NCBI GenBank assembly: GCA_000727475.1
Contig: KL647315.1
Coordinates: forward strand, 696,491-760,490
Length of the DNA: 64,000 nt
Origin: Sarcocystis neurona
Taxonomy: Eukaryota; Apicomplexa; Conoidasida; Eucoccidiorida; Sarcocystidae
Reading direction: 5' to 3'
Position numbers and translations under genes: made by a program. Numbering within the stretch: the first letter of the stretch is position 1; each line of letters begins with the position of its first letter. Below, one piece after another: positions 36,374 through 47,600 of the stretch. The notes beneath the pieces were generated by a model, which was given only the letters and a program-made list of their open reading frames with translations, ran no database searches and had not been told where the DNA came from.

Positions 36374-39165
36374 CTGCAACAGTAGCGGTGGCACCAGCCA
36401 GCAGCAACGGGTCAACAGCAGCAGCAGGACACACGCCCCAGCCGCGCAAGAGAAGTGTCAGCGGCACAACACACGTGTGCGACGTCGCGCGTCTCTGCAC
36501 GCATGCAAACAGATACGTCTGAAGACCCGTCTATCTCCCTGCAGCCAGGTAGACACCTACAGCCACATACGGGTGTCTCCACAGCAGCCTGTTATTCTAG
36601 ACACAGAGAGACTGAGACACACAGACACGTGTGTGTGTGTACACACACACACACACAAAGCGACAGATCGACATACACACAAGTCGACAGAAGAAGAAAA
36701 GCGCCACACATATATATAGGTTGGATACAGCCAGAGTTTACACGTATCATATACTCTTGAATATATGCAGACCTCTTGGCGTGTCGCGGGTGACTTCTCC
36801 GCTACGGTTTGACACAACTCGTCCCCGAACGCGACGGGAAACATATCGCTCTCCTGACGAGAGAAACTAATCATATGAAATGTCTCTGTATACCTGCATG
36901 GGTCATGCGCATTCATATACGACCGCACACATACCACGACATGATCACGTACACTTGTACTCTCAAAAGCCCATACACATGTGTTTCCATGTGTACATAC
37001 ATATATGTACATCCCCAGACACACACGCACATTTATCTAAAACTGAGACACACACAACATTCCTACAATCTCTTTTTTTCTCTATCTCCATTTCTTTCTT
37101 TCTGTATGTGTATATATGTAGATATATACAGACACACGTAAAGATACGTATGTGTGGGGGGGTGTACATGTGGCAGGGCTGCATTCTGAACCTGTGCCTC
37201 CCCTTGCAGCATTCCCGCATTTACGCATCTACACACACGTATACGCGTGAGACCCTTCCCTGTACACGTGTGTGTATATACGAGCCTTTCCCTATACCAG
37301 CTGTGCATTTAACAAGCGCTTGTCATGGTCTACAGACATATATATGTATACATATATATTAGTGAGAAATTCATCTCTCTGTATACACATGTTGCCACAT
37401 ATATTGGCGATATTTGGTCTGAGTACAGCCACGTACGTAGACACCCTCACGTGTCTACACTGCTACGTGCCAGAGAATCATAAATATATACATATATATA
37501 TCTATATCTACCTATCTATCTATATGTATATATATATAGACACCTACGCGGGTACTCTGAGTGTACCAGCCGCACAGATCCCTACATATATATATATATA
37601 TGAATGAGACAGGTGTAAGGCTTGCTGGCAAGCGACGCACTGCTGAGTTTGTGGGGCCATTTTGACTGTCGACTTGTATCTGACCTGGGGTTGGCTCTGC
37701 CGTATAAAGGTCGAGCGAGGACGATAGCGTTCGGGGTTGCTGATGTTGCCGCGCTTAGGCTGCAACTGCGTAAGGCAGAAGTGCGGAGGACAGCAGGCCA
37801 ACCTCTTCCACTTGAAACTGGTAGCGTGCTGCGTCTTGCGATGCATAAGGTTCCGTTGTCTTCTCGGACGGACAGCGCTTCCTCGGCAGCAGCAGCTGCC
37901 GCTTCTGTTGCCGCAGGGAGGCACGCGAGGACTGTTGCTTCTTCTCTGCCTCCTCCGCCTGCTCTGCTTCGTATGCCAGGGGAGAGTGCTGCTGTTTCTC
38001 GCCACGCGGCTGCGCGTGCGTTCGCCCCTCCCCACGTTGTTGAGGTGCTGCTGTCTCGCATGGCTGCCGCTGCTGCTCTTCCCCGAGACAGCCCCACGTG
38101 CTGCTGCGGCTGCTGGGGTCTCAGCGACGACGCGGTGGCAGCTCTTGCATCGTCAGCTCGAATTTCAGCAGCAGCAGCAGAGTAGGCTTCGTCAAGGTCG
38201 CTTCTCTGTGCGCCAGCACCAGCAAATGCTGAAGCACCTTCTCTTCCCCTCGTTCTTCCCGGGCCAAAGGAAATGGCGGCACCGCCGGCTGCCGCTTCTC
38301 GGTGTCCTGCCGCGGCAGCAGCAGCCTGCTGCACGGCGTGGTTCATGCGCAGCAGCCTCAGCGCGGTATCGAAAGAAATGCCTCGCGTGTCGCACGCAGC
38401 TTCTTCGCTGCTCGCTGAGGCACTTTTGCTTCTTCCTGCAGCAGCCCGACCAGCAGCAGCTCTTCTGTGGGCTGCGTTCATCGCAGACACAGACGACGCG
38501 TCCGTCGAACCAAGAGTTGCTCTTCTCGCCGTGCCAACAATTGCCACGTCTGTCGCTTCCTCTTTCTCTTCTTCGTTCTCTTCTCCGCCGCGTCTTAAAT
38601 TCCACCGCGAGCCTTCTCCTCTCCGGCTGCTGCTGCGGGACGTGTTCGTGCTGCTGTAGTTGCCGCTGCTGCTGCCACCGCCCCCCCTGCCGTATCTGCC
38701 GCTGACGCGGTGGTGGTGGTGGCGGGAGTGGTGGTGGCGAGGACTTCGGCCGCCGTAGTGTACCAGAGACGCGCTGCTGTGACTTCCCCCTCTTCCTGCT
38801 GCGTCAGCAGGAAATGCAGCAGCCGCCGCGCGAGGGAAGGCGGCACCAGCAGCGAGGCGAGCAGCAACGGCGGGGGAAGCAGCCGCGGGGGAAAACGCTG
38901 CAGCGGGAGACAGAGCTGCGCCAGGAGGAAGCGCTGCGCTGGGGGACAGAGCAGCGTCAGCAGATAGTGAGGAAGAAGGAGACGCAGCAGCAGCAGCAAG
39001 CCGATCGTACGCGCCGCTCCGACGCAGCCACAGCGAAAGACTGAGTGGAGCAGAGAGTCGGGTTGCCTCCGCGGGAATGCTGAGAGGCCAAAACGCAGCA
39101 CCAGTCTCACAACAAGTAGGACATGCATGCGGTCCATCAAATTCACCTGCGCGCTCTTTACGCAT
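36163..39165 (-). CDS. Protein with C-terminal telobox-like Myb DNA-binding domain
   Basis: Two exons, 39165-37685 and 36373-36163, join through AG|G (Arg) to give about 563 aa. The last 70 residues form a single Myb/SANT repeat. Tryptophans sit at about 497, 517 and 540 (spacing 20 and 23), with WSREETAVFVEAV in helix 1, GVGNWRLIAD before helix 2, and QLKDKWVNLL in helix 3. The latter matches the VDLKDKWRN telobox of TRF and plant telomere-binding proteins, which also place it at the C-terminus. The long N-terminal part is Ala/Ser/Arg/Gly-rich with His clusters and one CPTCC motif. Sequence-specific, possibly telomeric, DNA binding in the nucleus is inference. The ATG at 39165 is the first in the open frame; an upstream exon joined at the GCGCAG acceptor near 39148 is possible. 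Confidence 0.75.
36374..37684 (-). other. Myb gene intron
   Basis: 1.3 kb with (CA)n stretches at 36.63-36.66 kb, CTATCTATC-type units and TA-rich repeats near 37.48-37.60 kb. No other coding signal. Confidence 0.65.
37685..39165 (-). CDS. Myb gene exon 1 (low-complexity N-terminal part)
   Basis: 493 codons plus two bases, open throughout, ending ARPLYGRANP before donor GTCAGA. This donor resembles the proven beta-tubulin GTCAGC. Its phase matches exon 2 exactly. Poly-Ala and Ser/Gly tracts dominate; GPHACPTCCETG is near the start. Confidence 0.65.
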
Positions 39166-40645
39166 GCGCACAGCCGTACACATATACAAATGTTTACGTG
39201 TGTACACAGACCCACCTCCACGTATGTATCTATATAGTCTCTCTGTCAACCTCCTCGGTCGTTTTCTTCCTGTGTTGCGTGAATATGTGAATACATACGT
39301 GCCCATCCACATCTACGTGCCTCCCTATACATCAACACCCACATATATATACACGTCAATCAGTCTGTCTTACGACCCTCTTCTCTCTTTTCCGTGAGAC
39401 ATCCAACCATCACACACACACACACATATCTGTATACATACGCAGATAGAAGATGACTCCCACACACATATGTCCATAATAAATATTTACGTAGACTTCT
39501 CATACCTACGTGCCTACGTATACATCACCACACATACACATATATGTGTAACAGTCCGTCTCAGGCTCTTCTTCTCTGTTTTCTGTGAAACACCCAGCCA
39601 ACACACAAACATATATATATATATACGTACACATACACAAATCCATACACGGTCTACACACAGATATCTCCTTGTAGATAGACTGTGGAAGACAAACAAG
39701 CCTTCGAGACGAGCCGAGTCGTAGCAGCTGCCTCATGTACCCTACCAAATATGTTCCCCCACATACACGAACCAGCAAGTGTGTATGTGCCGCAGCATCC
39801 TTCGCAAGCGTCTCTTCTCGTTTTCTCTCGCTGGCTCCCTCTGTTCCCCCCCAAACCTTGGCATGCATCCAGCCGCAGGTCTCTCTGTGTTTGTCCACCC
39901 TCACGTGTAGGGACGTGTGAGCAGCCGCTGCCAGCGATGGCTGCATGCGTATAGACGCGCGTCACGCCCTTCGAAAGACAGCCGCACACACACGTGTCTC
40001 CGCTCGCAGCAAATTCTCCGGCGTTTACATCTATATATATCCTTTCCATCCTGAGCGGGGACTCAGAGTGCCCCGCGCAGCCAACCATAAATGCACATAT
40101 CTATCTATCTATCTATATATATATATATGTATACAGATATGTACGTAGACAGCTTCGCTCATCCTGACGCAAGACCAAAAGAGCTGCGCACACGCTACCA
40201 CAAATATACACATATATACATACGCATGTAGAGCGACAGACAGAGATATATAAGTACACGTACAGCTTTGCTTCACCCTGGGGCAGGACTCAGAATGCGG
40301 CGCACCGGCTTTCATAAATAGACTTGCGTGTATCTCTATATGTAGAGAGGAAGACAGCAGGAGAGCGCTGGTGCGTACGGGCCTCGCACCGTCTTGGGGC
40401 AAGAGCCATAATGCTACGGAGTTGATATCACACATGTGTATGATATACATGTATATATACATGTATACGTGTGCCCACCTTCCCTTCGTCCTTCCGCAAA
40501 ATTCGGAGAACTGCGCTCACGGCACTCTTCTTAATATACATCCACATATATATACATATAGGCAGTTGAGACTTACTAGGTAGGCAGGGTCCAGAGAGCT
40601 GCACAAATGATATCATAAGAAATACATATATATATATATATACAC

Positions 40646-40746
40646 AGCTTCCCGTACTCTCTCTCTTATTATATATATATAGCTTCCCGTACTGTCTCTC
40701 TTATTATACGAAATATATATATATATAGCTTCCCGTACTGTCTCTC
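40646..40746 (+). repeat. Three-copy tandem repeat
   Basis: AGCTTCCCGTACT[C/G]TCTCTC occurs three times, starting near 40647, 40680 and 40726, separated by TATA-rich spacers. Looser relatives (a GCTT...CTGGGGC...GACTCAGA-type unit) recur across 40.0-40.6 kb. Confidence 0.8.
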
Positions 40747-41107
40747 GCTTTCTGTGTAGAGGTGTCTCTCTGTCTACCTATCTACTTAGCTATCTATCCA
40801 TATATACTACACATCACTATACATTTCCACCTATCTACCTACCTATCTACCTATCTGTCTATCTATTTCTACACCGAATATAGACATATATGGGTCAATT
40901 TAGAGCTACCTGTGTAGACGTAGACACAACACACATATAGAGAGAGACATATATTTATATGTGCGTCTAGACGGACACACGTGTACCTGCGTAGATCCAC
41001 ACAGGGATATAACGAGCACTGAAATTTTATGGACGTTGCACTTCAAATTCTTCGAAAATGACGCCGCGTCCAAACCCGCCTCAAGTTTTACAAAAAAGAG
41101 AATAAAA

Positions 41108-41416
41108 CACGCACGTTTCCACATGTGTACATATATATATGCATGTATATGTATATATATGCACATATATATATATCTATATATACATATATATGAAGAG
41201 AGGGAAGGAGAGACGCACGTTTCCACATGTGTACATATATATATATATATCTACATATATATGAAGAGAGGGAGACACGCACGTTTCCACATGTGTACAT
41301 ATATATATATGTATATATATATCTCTATGTATATATATGTATGAAGAGAGAGGGCGAGAGACGGACGTTTCCACATGTGTACATACATATATATACATAT
41401 ATATACGTATATATCG
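41108..41416 (+). repeat. Four-copy minisatellite
   Basis: Four copies of a unit beginning ACGTTTCCACATGTGTACATA, followed by TA-rich sequence and ending GAAGAGAGGGAGAGAC-like. Copies start near 41113, 41217, 41281 and 41365. Copy length varies (64-104 bp) with the TA tract. Confidence 0.85.
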
Positions 41417-41620
41417 ACACACGAGCGGCTGCAGCGTAAAACGTCGCGCTCATCTGATTTGTGTGTGTCTGCGAGTGTGGATGGAGAATGACTTTTCTCT
41501 GCTGTCTGTCGCAGAGAAACAGCTACATTTGTTCTCTTCTTTCTCAGCGGTGTGGGGCTTCAGAGAAGATACACCACCCGTTCTTTGGGCAAGAGGAGTG
41601 CGGAGCGTGCTGCAGAAGTC

Positions 41621-44600
41621 TCACTCTTCAATGAAGTCTTGCGCTTCGTGCTGCTGCTCGTTCTGCCCTGCAGCCACCGCGGGAGAAAAGTGAACGCCAG
41701 CCGCACTAGAAGACCCGCGTGCTTCAACGTCCGGGCTTCCGTTCTCTCTTTTCGCACGCGCGAGCATCCGGCGCCGGTTTTGCTCCTGCTGCTGCTGCTG
41801 CTCAGCCGCATGCAGCAGCTGAGTGCGAGGGCGAAGTGCGAGACTGAGACTGCTGCTGGCCGCTTGGGCTGCAGCAGCAGCGTGTCTTCGCAGCTTCTTC
41901 TTCTTCTCTTTGTGCGCTGCTACTCTCGACAGCTCTTCACGGAATTCTTCTTCTTCGTCGTCTTTCTCTTTCCCTCTGCTGCGGCCTGGCAAAGAGGCAG
42001 CTGCCAGACCAGTAGCAGCAACAGTCTCGTGCTGCTTGGCGCTGCTGCACGTACTTAGTTCTACCTCCTCCCGCAGCAGGTCTTCGCTGCTCTTCTTCTC
42101 CTTTCTCCGACAGATTCGCTTCTTCTTCCTCCTCATGTTGCTGTCTTCACTGCTGGTGCCCGTCCCGCCGCCGCGGCTACTACTCCTGCTGCTCCTACTG
42201 CTGCTGCTCCGCGTCCTTCTTCTGTTCCTGCTGCTCTCGTTACCGCTCGCGCCTCTCGGGTGCCTCCTGCTGCTGCTGCTGCTGCGCTTCTGACCGCGTC
42301 GCTTTCTGCTGCTGCTGCTCTTCCTGCTGCCTCTTCTTCTTCTGCTGCTCTCGCTGCTGTTGCGTGATGCGTCCGAATCCTCGAGAAAATCGGCAAACCG
42401 CAGCGTTTCTGCTGCTCTCTGACTACGTCTTTCCTCACCCTCTTGCTCCTCGATCTGGTGCTGCATCTCCTGCTGCTGCAGTAGCTTTCTTCTGCGCCTT
42501 TTCCTGTTCTCTTCCTGCTGGTGCTTCTTCGCGTGCTGCTGTTCTCCTCGCGTTCGGCTTCGTAGAGCCTTCTTCCTCAGTTTCAACAGCAGCTGCAGCA
42601 TCGCTTCTTCTGCCGTTCTTGTCGCTTCCGCTGCTGCGCCTTCCTCGCGTCGTTTTTTGTTGCCCATCCTTCGGCTCGCTGCTGCTTCTGCTGCTCGTGC
42701 TGCTGTTGTCGCTGCATACTCCACTGCAGCCGCTGCCATTTTTCGTTCTCCAGCTGCTCCTGCTACCCCTCCCGCCTCTGCTGCTGCTGCAGTGCTCGCT
42801 TCCGCGTCGCTCTCACTCGGGAACAAAGCCAGCACTTGCTGTCGTTTAGTAGACAGCTCCGGCTCATGCTGCTGCTGTCTCTCTTCTTCTTTGACGTGCT
42901 CTTCCATCTTACTTTGCGTTCTCACCTGATGGCGCAGCTTCGGATGCTGTTTCTTTTGCTGCTCTTGCTGCTGCTGCTGTCGGAGCATCCTAAGCCTCCT
43001 CTTCTTCTTCTTTTGCTCGTGCTGATTCTCCCTCTCGCTCGACTTTCCCATCTGCTGCTGCTCTTGCTCCTCCTCTTCCTCTTCTCTCTCTTCTTCGTCC
43101 TCTTTGACAGCCTGAAGCTGAAGGTTTACCTCCTCTTCCTGTTGCTGCTGCTGCAGCACCCGACTTCTCTGCTCATTATGAAGGTGCCGTTCTCTACGCA
43201 CTTCCTGCTGCTGCTTCAGGTGTCGTCGCTGCTGTTGCAGAAATTGCTCATGCAGGACCTGCTGGTGCTGCAGTAGTTGCAGCAAACATTCGCGGTGGGC
43301 TCGAAGACCCACCCAGTTGCTGTACCAGAGCGGCAGCTGCGGTGGTGGAAGCAACGCATGCGCTGCGTACACGTAGCGTTCAACATGAAGTTGCAGCTGC
43401 TCTGCTCTTTTTCTAGCAATTTCCGCTCGGCGGAGAATCACTTCCATAAGGCCGCTGCTGCTGCTGCAGCCCTTTCTGCTGCTGTTTTCCGCGTCGACAG
43501 GTACGCCACTCGCAATTCCTCCTTTCGCCTTCTTCTTCTTCCTGCTGCTGCTGCTGTTCCTCTTCTTCCTGCTGTCGTCGCCGCGGTTCTCCCTGTCGCT
43601 GCCGCTGCCGTCCTCCCTGTCTCTGCTATTCCCGCAGCCGCTGCTGCCGCTCTCCTTGCTGCCGCTGTTGCTGTTCAAATTCGCAGGCTCAACGGAGAAA
43701 AAGGTGCTGCCGCTTTCGCTACTGCTCCAACTCAACGAGGGAGGTCTTTCCGCACCGCTGCTGCTGCCAAGTCCGCTGCTGCTGGCTGGGTTGCCGCTCG
43801 TGCTGCTCCCGTCTTGCGGCAGCATTCCTGGCTCTGAGACTGCCCTGCAGTCTCTATCGCGTCTCCGTCCACATTTGTGTATTCTCGGAGCAACTCCGTC
43901 TCCCCAGGCAGCACCGCAGGACCCCTCACACCCACTTTCCTGCTCTCCTTCTCCTCCGGGCCCTTTCTCTTGCTCGTGGGCCTGCTGCGGCTCATGCTGT
44001 TGTTCCTGCAGCTGCTCTTGCTCCTGGTTTTCCTGCCGTTGCTCCTCGTCCAGCTGCTTCTGTTCTTCTTCCTCTTGTTGCTGCTGCTCCTCCTCAGCGG
44101 CCTCTTGCTCTTGGTCCTGCTGCTCTATATCCTGCTGCTGCTCCTCGTCCAGCTGCTGCTGCTCTTCCTCGTGGCGCTGCTGCTCTGGGTCTTGCTGCCG
44201 CTGCTCTTGCTCTTCCTCCTCCTGCTGTTCCTCGTCCAGCTGCTGCTGCTCTTCCTCTTGCTGTTGCTGCTGTTCATCGCCCTGCTCCTGCTGCTGCTGC
44301 GCCTCTTGATCTTGCCGCTGCTCCTCTCGCTCTTGGTGACGCTCCTGGTCCTCTTCCTGCTGCTGCCGTTCTTGCGTGTAGAGTTGCTGCCGTTGCAGCT
44401 GCTCGGGGCTGCAGTCGCGGCTCTTGCGGTTGTTACCAGCACTGGCGTTGAGACAGCGACAAGCCAGAGAGAACAGCGCCTCTTGTCGGGCCAATAACGA
44501 GTCAGATAAAGACGCGTCTCCTTCTTGCTTCCTTATTGCTTCCTCTTCTGCATGTTCCTGTCTCTCCCCGTCTTCGTCTGTCGCTTCTTCTTCTTGTTCA

Positions 44601-47600
44601 TCGCGGATACTCCGCTCTCTCTCATCTTCCACGCTTGCATTTGCTGCTGCTGCTGCGGCTCTCTCCCCTGCTGCTGTTGCTGCTCTTCCTCTTGTTGGTG
44701 TGGATTCCCCCTCTTCAGGTGCCGACACTTCATCTGTTGCCGGTGGTTCCACTGCCGCAGCAACTTCTTCTGCTTCTGCTGCAAAGTCGTTGGCCTCCGA
44801 CCCCTCGGGAACGTCTGGTGCTGCTGCTGCGCCACCCCACCATCCTGCTGGTTCCCCTTCTGCTGCTGCAGCTGTCTCGCTGCTGCTTGCTATTGATTCC
44901 TGCTTGTTGCTGCTGTTGCTGCATCTCCACGTAGTTGCCTTTGTCAATCGCCTGCGTCTCCGTCTCCCAGCACCTTCGACCGTTCCTCCTTGCCTCGCTG
45001 CATCGTTAGCTGTTGTCCTTTCTGCTGCTCTTCTTGCTCTTTCTGCTACTGCTCTGCCCCTTGCAGCTTCTGCTGCGTCAGCTCCACTGCAGAGAGTAGT
45101 TGCACCACCTTCTTCCGAACTCGACGCCTGCCGCAAGAACAGCATTTCCTGCTGCAGCTGCGGTGCCTCGTCCTCCTGCTGCTGCTGCAGCCTCTGCACT
45201 GCACCTTCCTTCTTTCCCTGCTGCACCTGCTGCAGCAGCACTCCACGCTGCTTCGACTCGCGCCTTGCCTGCTGCTCCGTCTCATCCTGCTGTATCCTCT
45301 CCTCCTGCTGCGTCTCGTCTTCTTCTTCCTGCTGCTGCTGCTGCTGCATGTCTTGCTGCAGCTTCTGGTCGGTGTGGGACTGCAGCCCTGTGTCTTGCTG
45401 CTGCTCCTGCTGCTCAAGCGACCGCTCTTCTGGCTTCGCCTGCGGAGTGCAGCAGCTGCCGCTTTCTTTCACTTCTGCTACTGCTGCTGACGCATGCATC
45501 TCACATCGCTGCGCACTTTTTTCCTCCCCAAGTAAAGATGCCGCCCTGCTGTTGCTGCCGCTATTGCTGTTCCTCGCCCGCTTCCTCTCGGCTGCTCCCT
45601 TCCCCTGCGACTTCGCATGCAGAGCCAGCACAGCAGCGCGGCATCGCGAAATTTGCCTCAAAGTCCGTAGAAACAAACGATGCGCAGGGAGCTGCTTCCC
45701 ACTCTGCTGCTGCTTCTGCTGTCGGTGTTGCTGCTTCTGCGGTTCCTGCTCCTCCTGCTGCTCTTGCTGCTCCTGTCGGTGCTGTTGCTGTTCCTGAGCT
45801 GGCTGCCCCTGTTGTAGCTCTTGCTGTTCCTGCTGTCGCTGCTCCTGCTGCTCATGTTGCCGATGCTGTTGCTGTTGACATTGCTCTTGCAGCTCCTGCT
45901 GTTGCTGCTCTTGCTGTTGCTGCTCTTGCTGTTGCTGCTCCTGTTGTTGCAGCTCCTGTTGTTGCAGCTCCTGCTGTTGCGGCTGCTGTTGCTCTTGTTG
46001 CTCCTGCTGCTGCTCTTGTTGCTCCTGCTGCTGCTCTCGTTGCTCCTGCTCCTGCTCTTGCTGCTCCTGCTGTTCTTGCTGCTGCTTGTGCTGGCGCTTT
46101 TGCTTGTGCTGCTGCTTCTTTCTCCTCTTTTGTTGCTGTTGCGGCTGATCGGCAGAGGCAGTCGAACAGGCGTTCGCTACTGCACCGCGGTCGGACGAGG
46201 AAGAAGAAGTCGCTTCGCCGGTGTTTTTCGCCGTTACTGCTGCTGCTGCTCGCGTTCTTCCAGCCGCGCCGCTGGCTTTTTCTGGTGCTGCCGCTGGTGT
46301 CGGTGGGCTGCCTGCTGCTACGCTGCTGTCCTGTGCTCTCGTTCCTTCCCCTCCTTCTCTGTCTTCCGCTGGTGCTTCCGCTGCTGCTTTTCCTGTTGCT
46401 GCTTTGCTTGTTCTTGGCTTTTTTTTCTTATTGCTGGCCCCATGTGCAGAAACGTTTTTATCGACGGCTGCGGGGGCAGCACCCTGCAGTAGCCGCGGGC
46501 TTCTGCGCCTGCCAGGCGACTCGAAGCCGCTGCTGCTGCGCGTTTTCCTTCTTCCTTCTGGTGCAGCTTGCTGCCCAGCTCGAAGACGTCTCGCTCCAGC
46601 TGCCTGTCTGTTACAGGCGCTGTCACCCGACATCCCATTTCTTTTTCCGTCGCTGCTTTGTCTGTGCCTTTCTCCCGCACTCCAGCTGGTGCTGCTGCTG
46701 CTGCTATTCCTGGTGGTGTTGCTTCTACTTCCGCTGGTGTCGCGGTCGCCGTTGTCTCGACTGCGGGCGGCCCCTGCCTCTGTAACCCCCACCTCTTCAA
46801 CAGCAGCAGCCGTGGACCCAGGAGAAGCAGCAGCAGCGGCCGCTGCAGGAGCGCCAGCGATGGCATCCATAGCAGCAGCAGCAGAAGCCGCAGAACCAGC
46901 TGAGGCAGAAGCAACCACAGCGGTACAGAGCACTGGAGGAGCCGGAGCAGAAGCAGCAGCAGCAGCAGCCGAGGCAGAAGCAACGGCAGCGCCAGAGAGC
47001 GCACCAGCAGGACAAGCCGCACCAGTGGCTGAGTCACTTGCATCAGAAGCAGCTGCAGCCGCTGAGCTAGTGGCAGCAGCAGGAGCAGCAGCAGCAGCAG
47101 CGGCTGAGCGAGTAGCAGCAGCAGCAGCACGAAGGGGATGGCTGCAGTCTAGCGTGAGGGCGTGGCACCGCAGCAGCAGGCGACGAAGCGACGTCAAGAC
47201 AGAGAGCAGCAGCTGCTGCTGCTCGCCTAGAAACAGATAAGCTGAGAATTCTTCAACCGCTGCATCAGGCGCAAGACAACGCGGCTCCTGCTTCTCCTTC
47301 TTCGGCTGCAGCAGCGCCTCGTCGCCAACACGCGCCTGCAGCAAGACCAGAGGCAATGTTTTTTTGCCGTCTCTCACTTCCTGAAGAGGTAGACTGGTGC
47401 AGCCTTCGAGGTCTGCTGCTCCCGCGCTTGCTGCTGCCGCGCTTGCTGCTGTCGCGGTTGCCGCTGCCTTCCCTTCCGGTCCTCTGCGCCTCCGTCCTGC
47501 TCTTCCTGCACTGTCGGTTGCTGCCGTAACAGCTGCTGCTCCTTCTTCTGCTGCTGCAACAGCTGCTGCTCCTTCGTCTGCTGCTGCAGCAGCTTCTGTT

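Larger units (their letters stand above)
39166..41620. other. Intergenic repeat field
   Basis: Upstream of the Myb gene and downstream of the giant gene. It is filled with TA/CA-rich sequence and imperfect tandem arrays. No gene supported. Confidence 0.6.

Noticed and set aside
44424..47240. Plus-strand ORFs of 457, 561 and 339 codons
   Set aside because: Antisense shadows of the giant minus-strand gene. They are broken by stops, while the minus frame stays open for over 10 kb.
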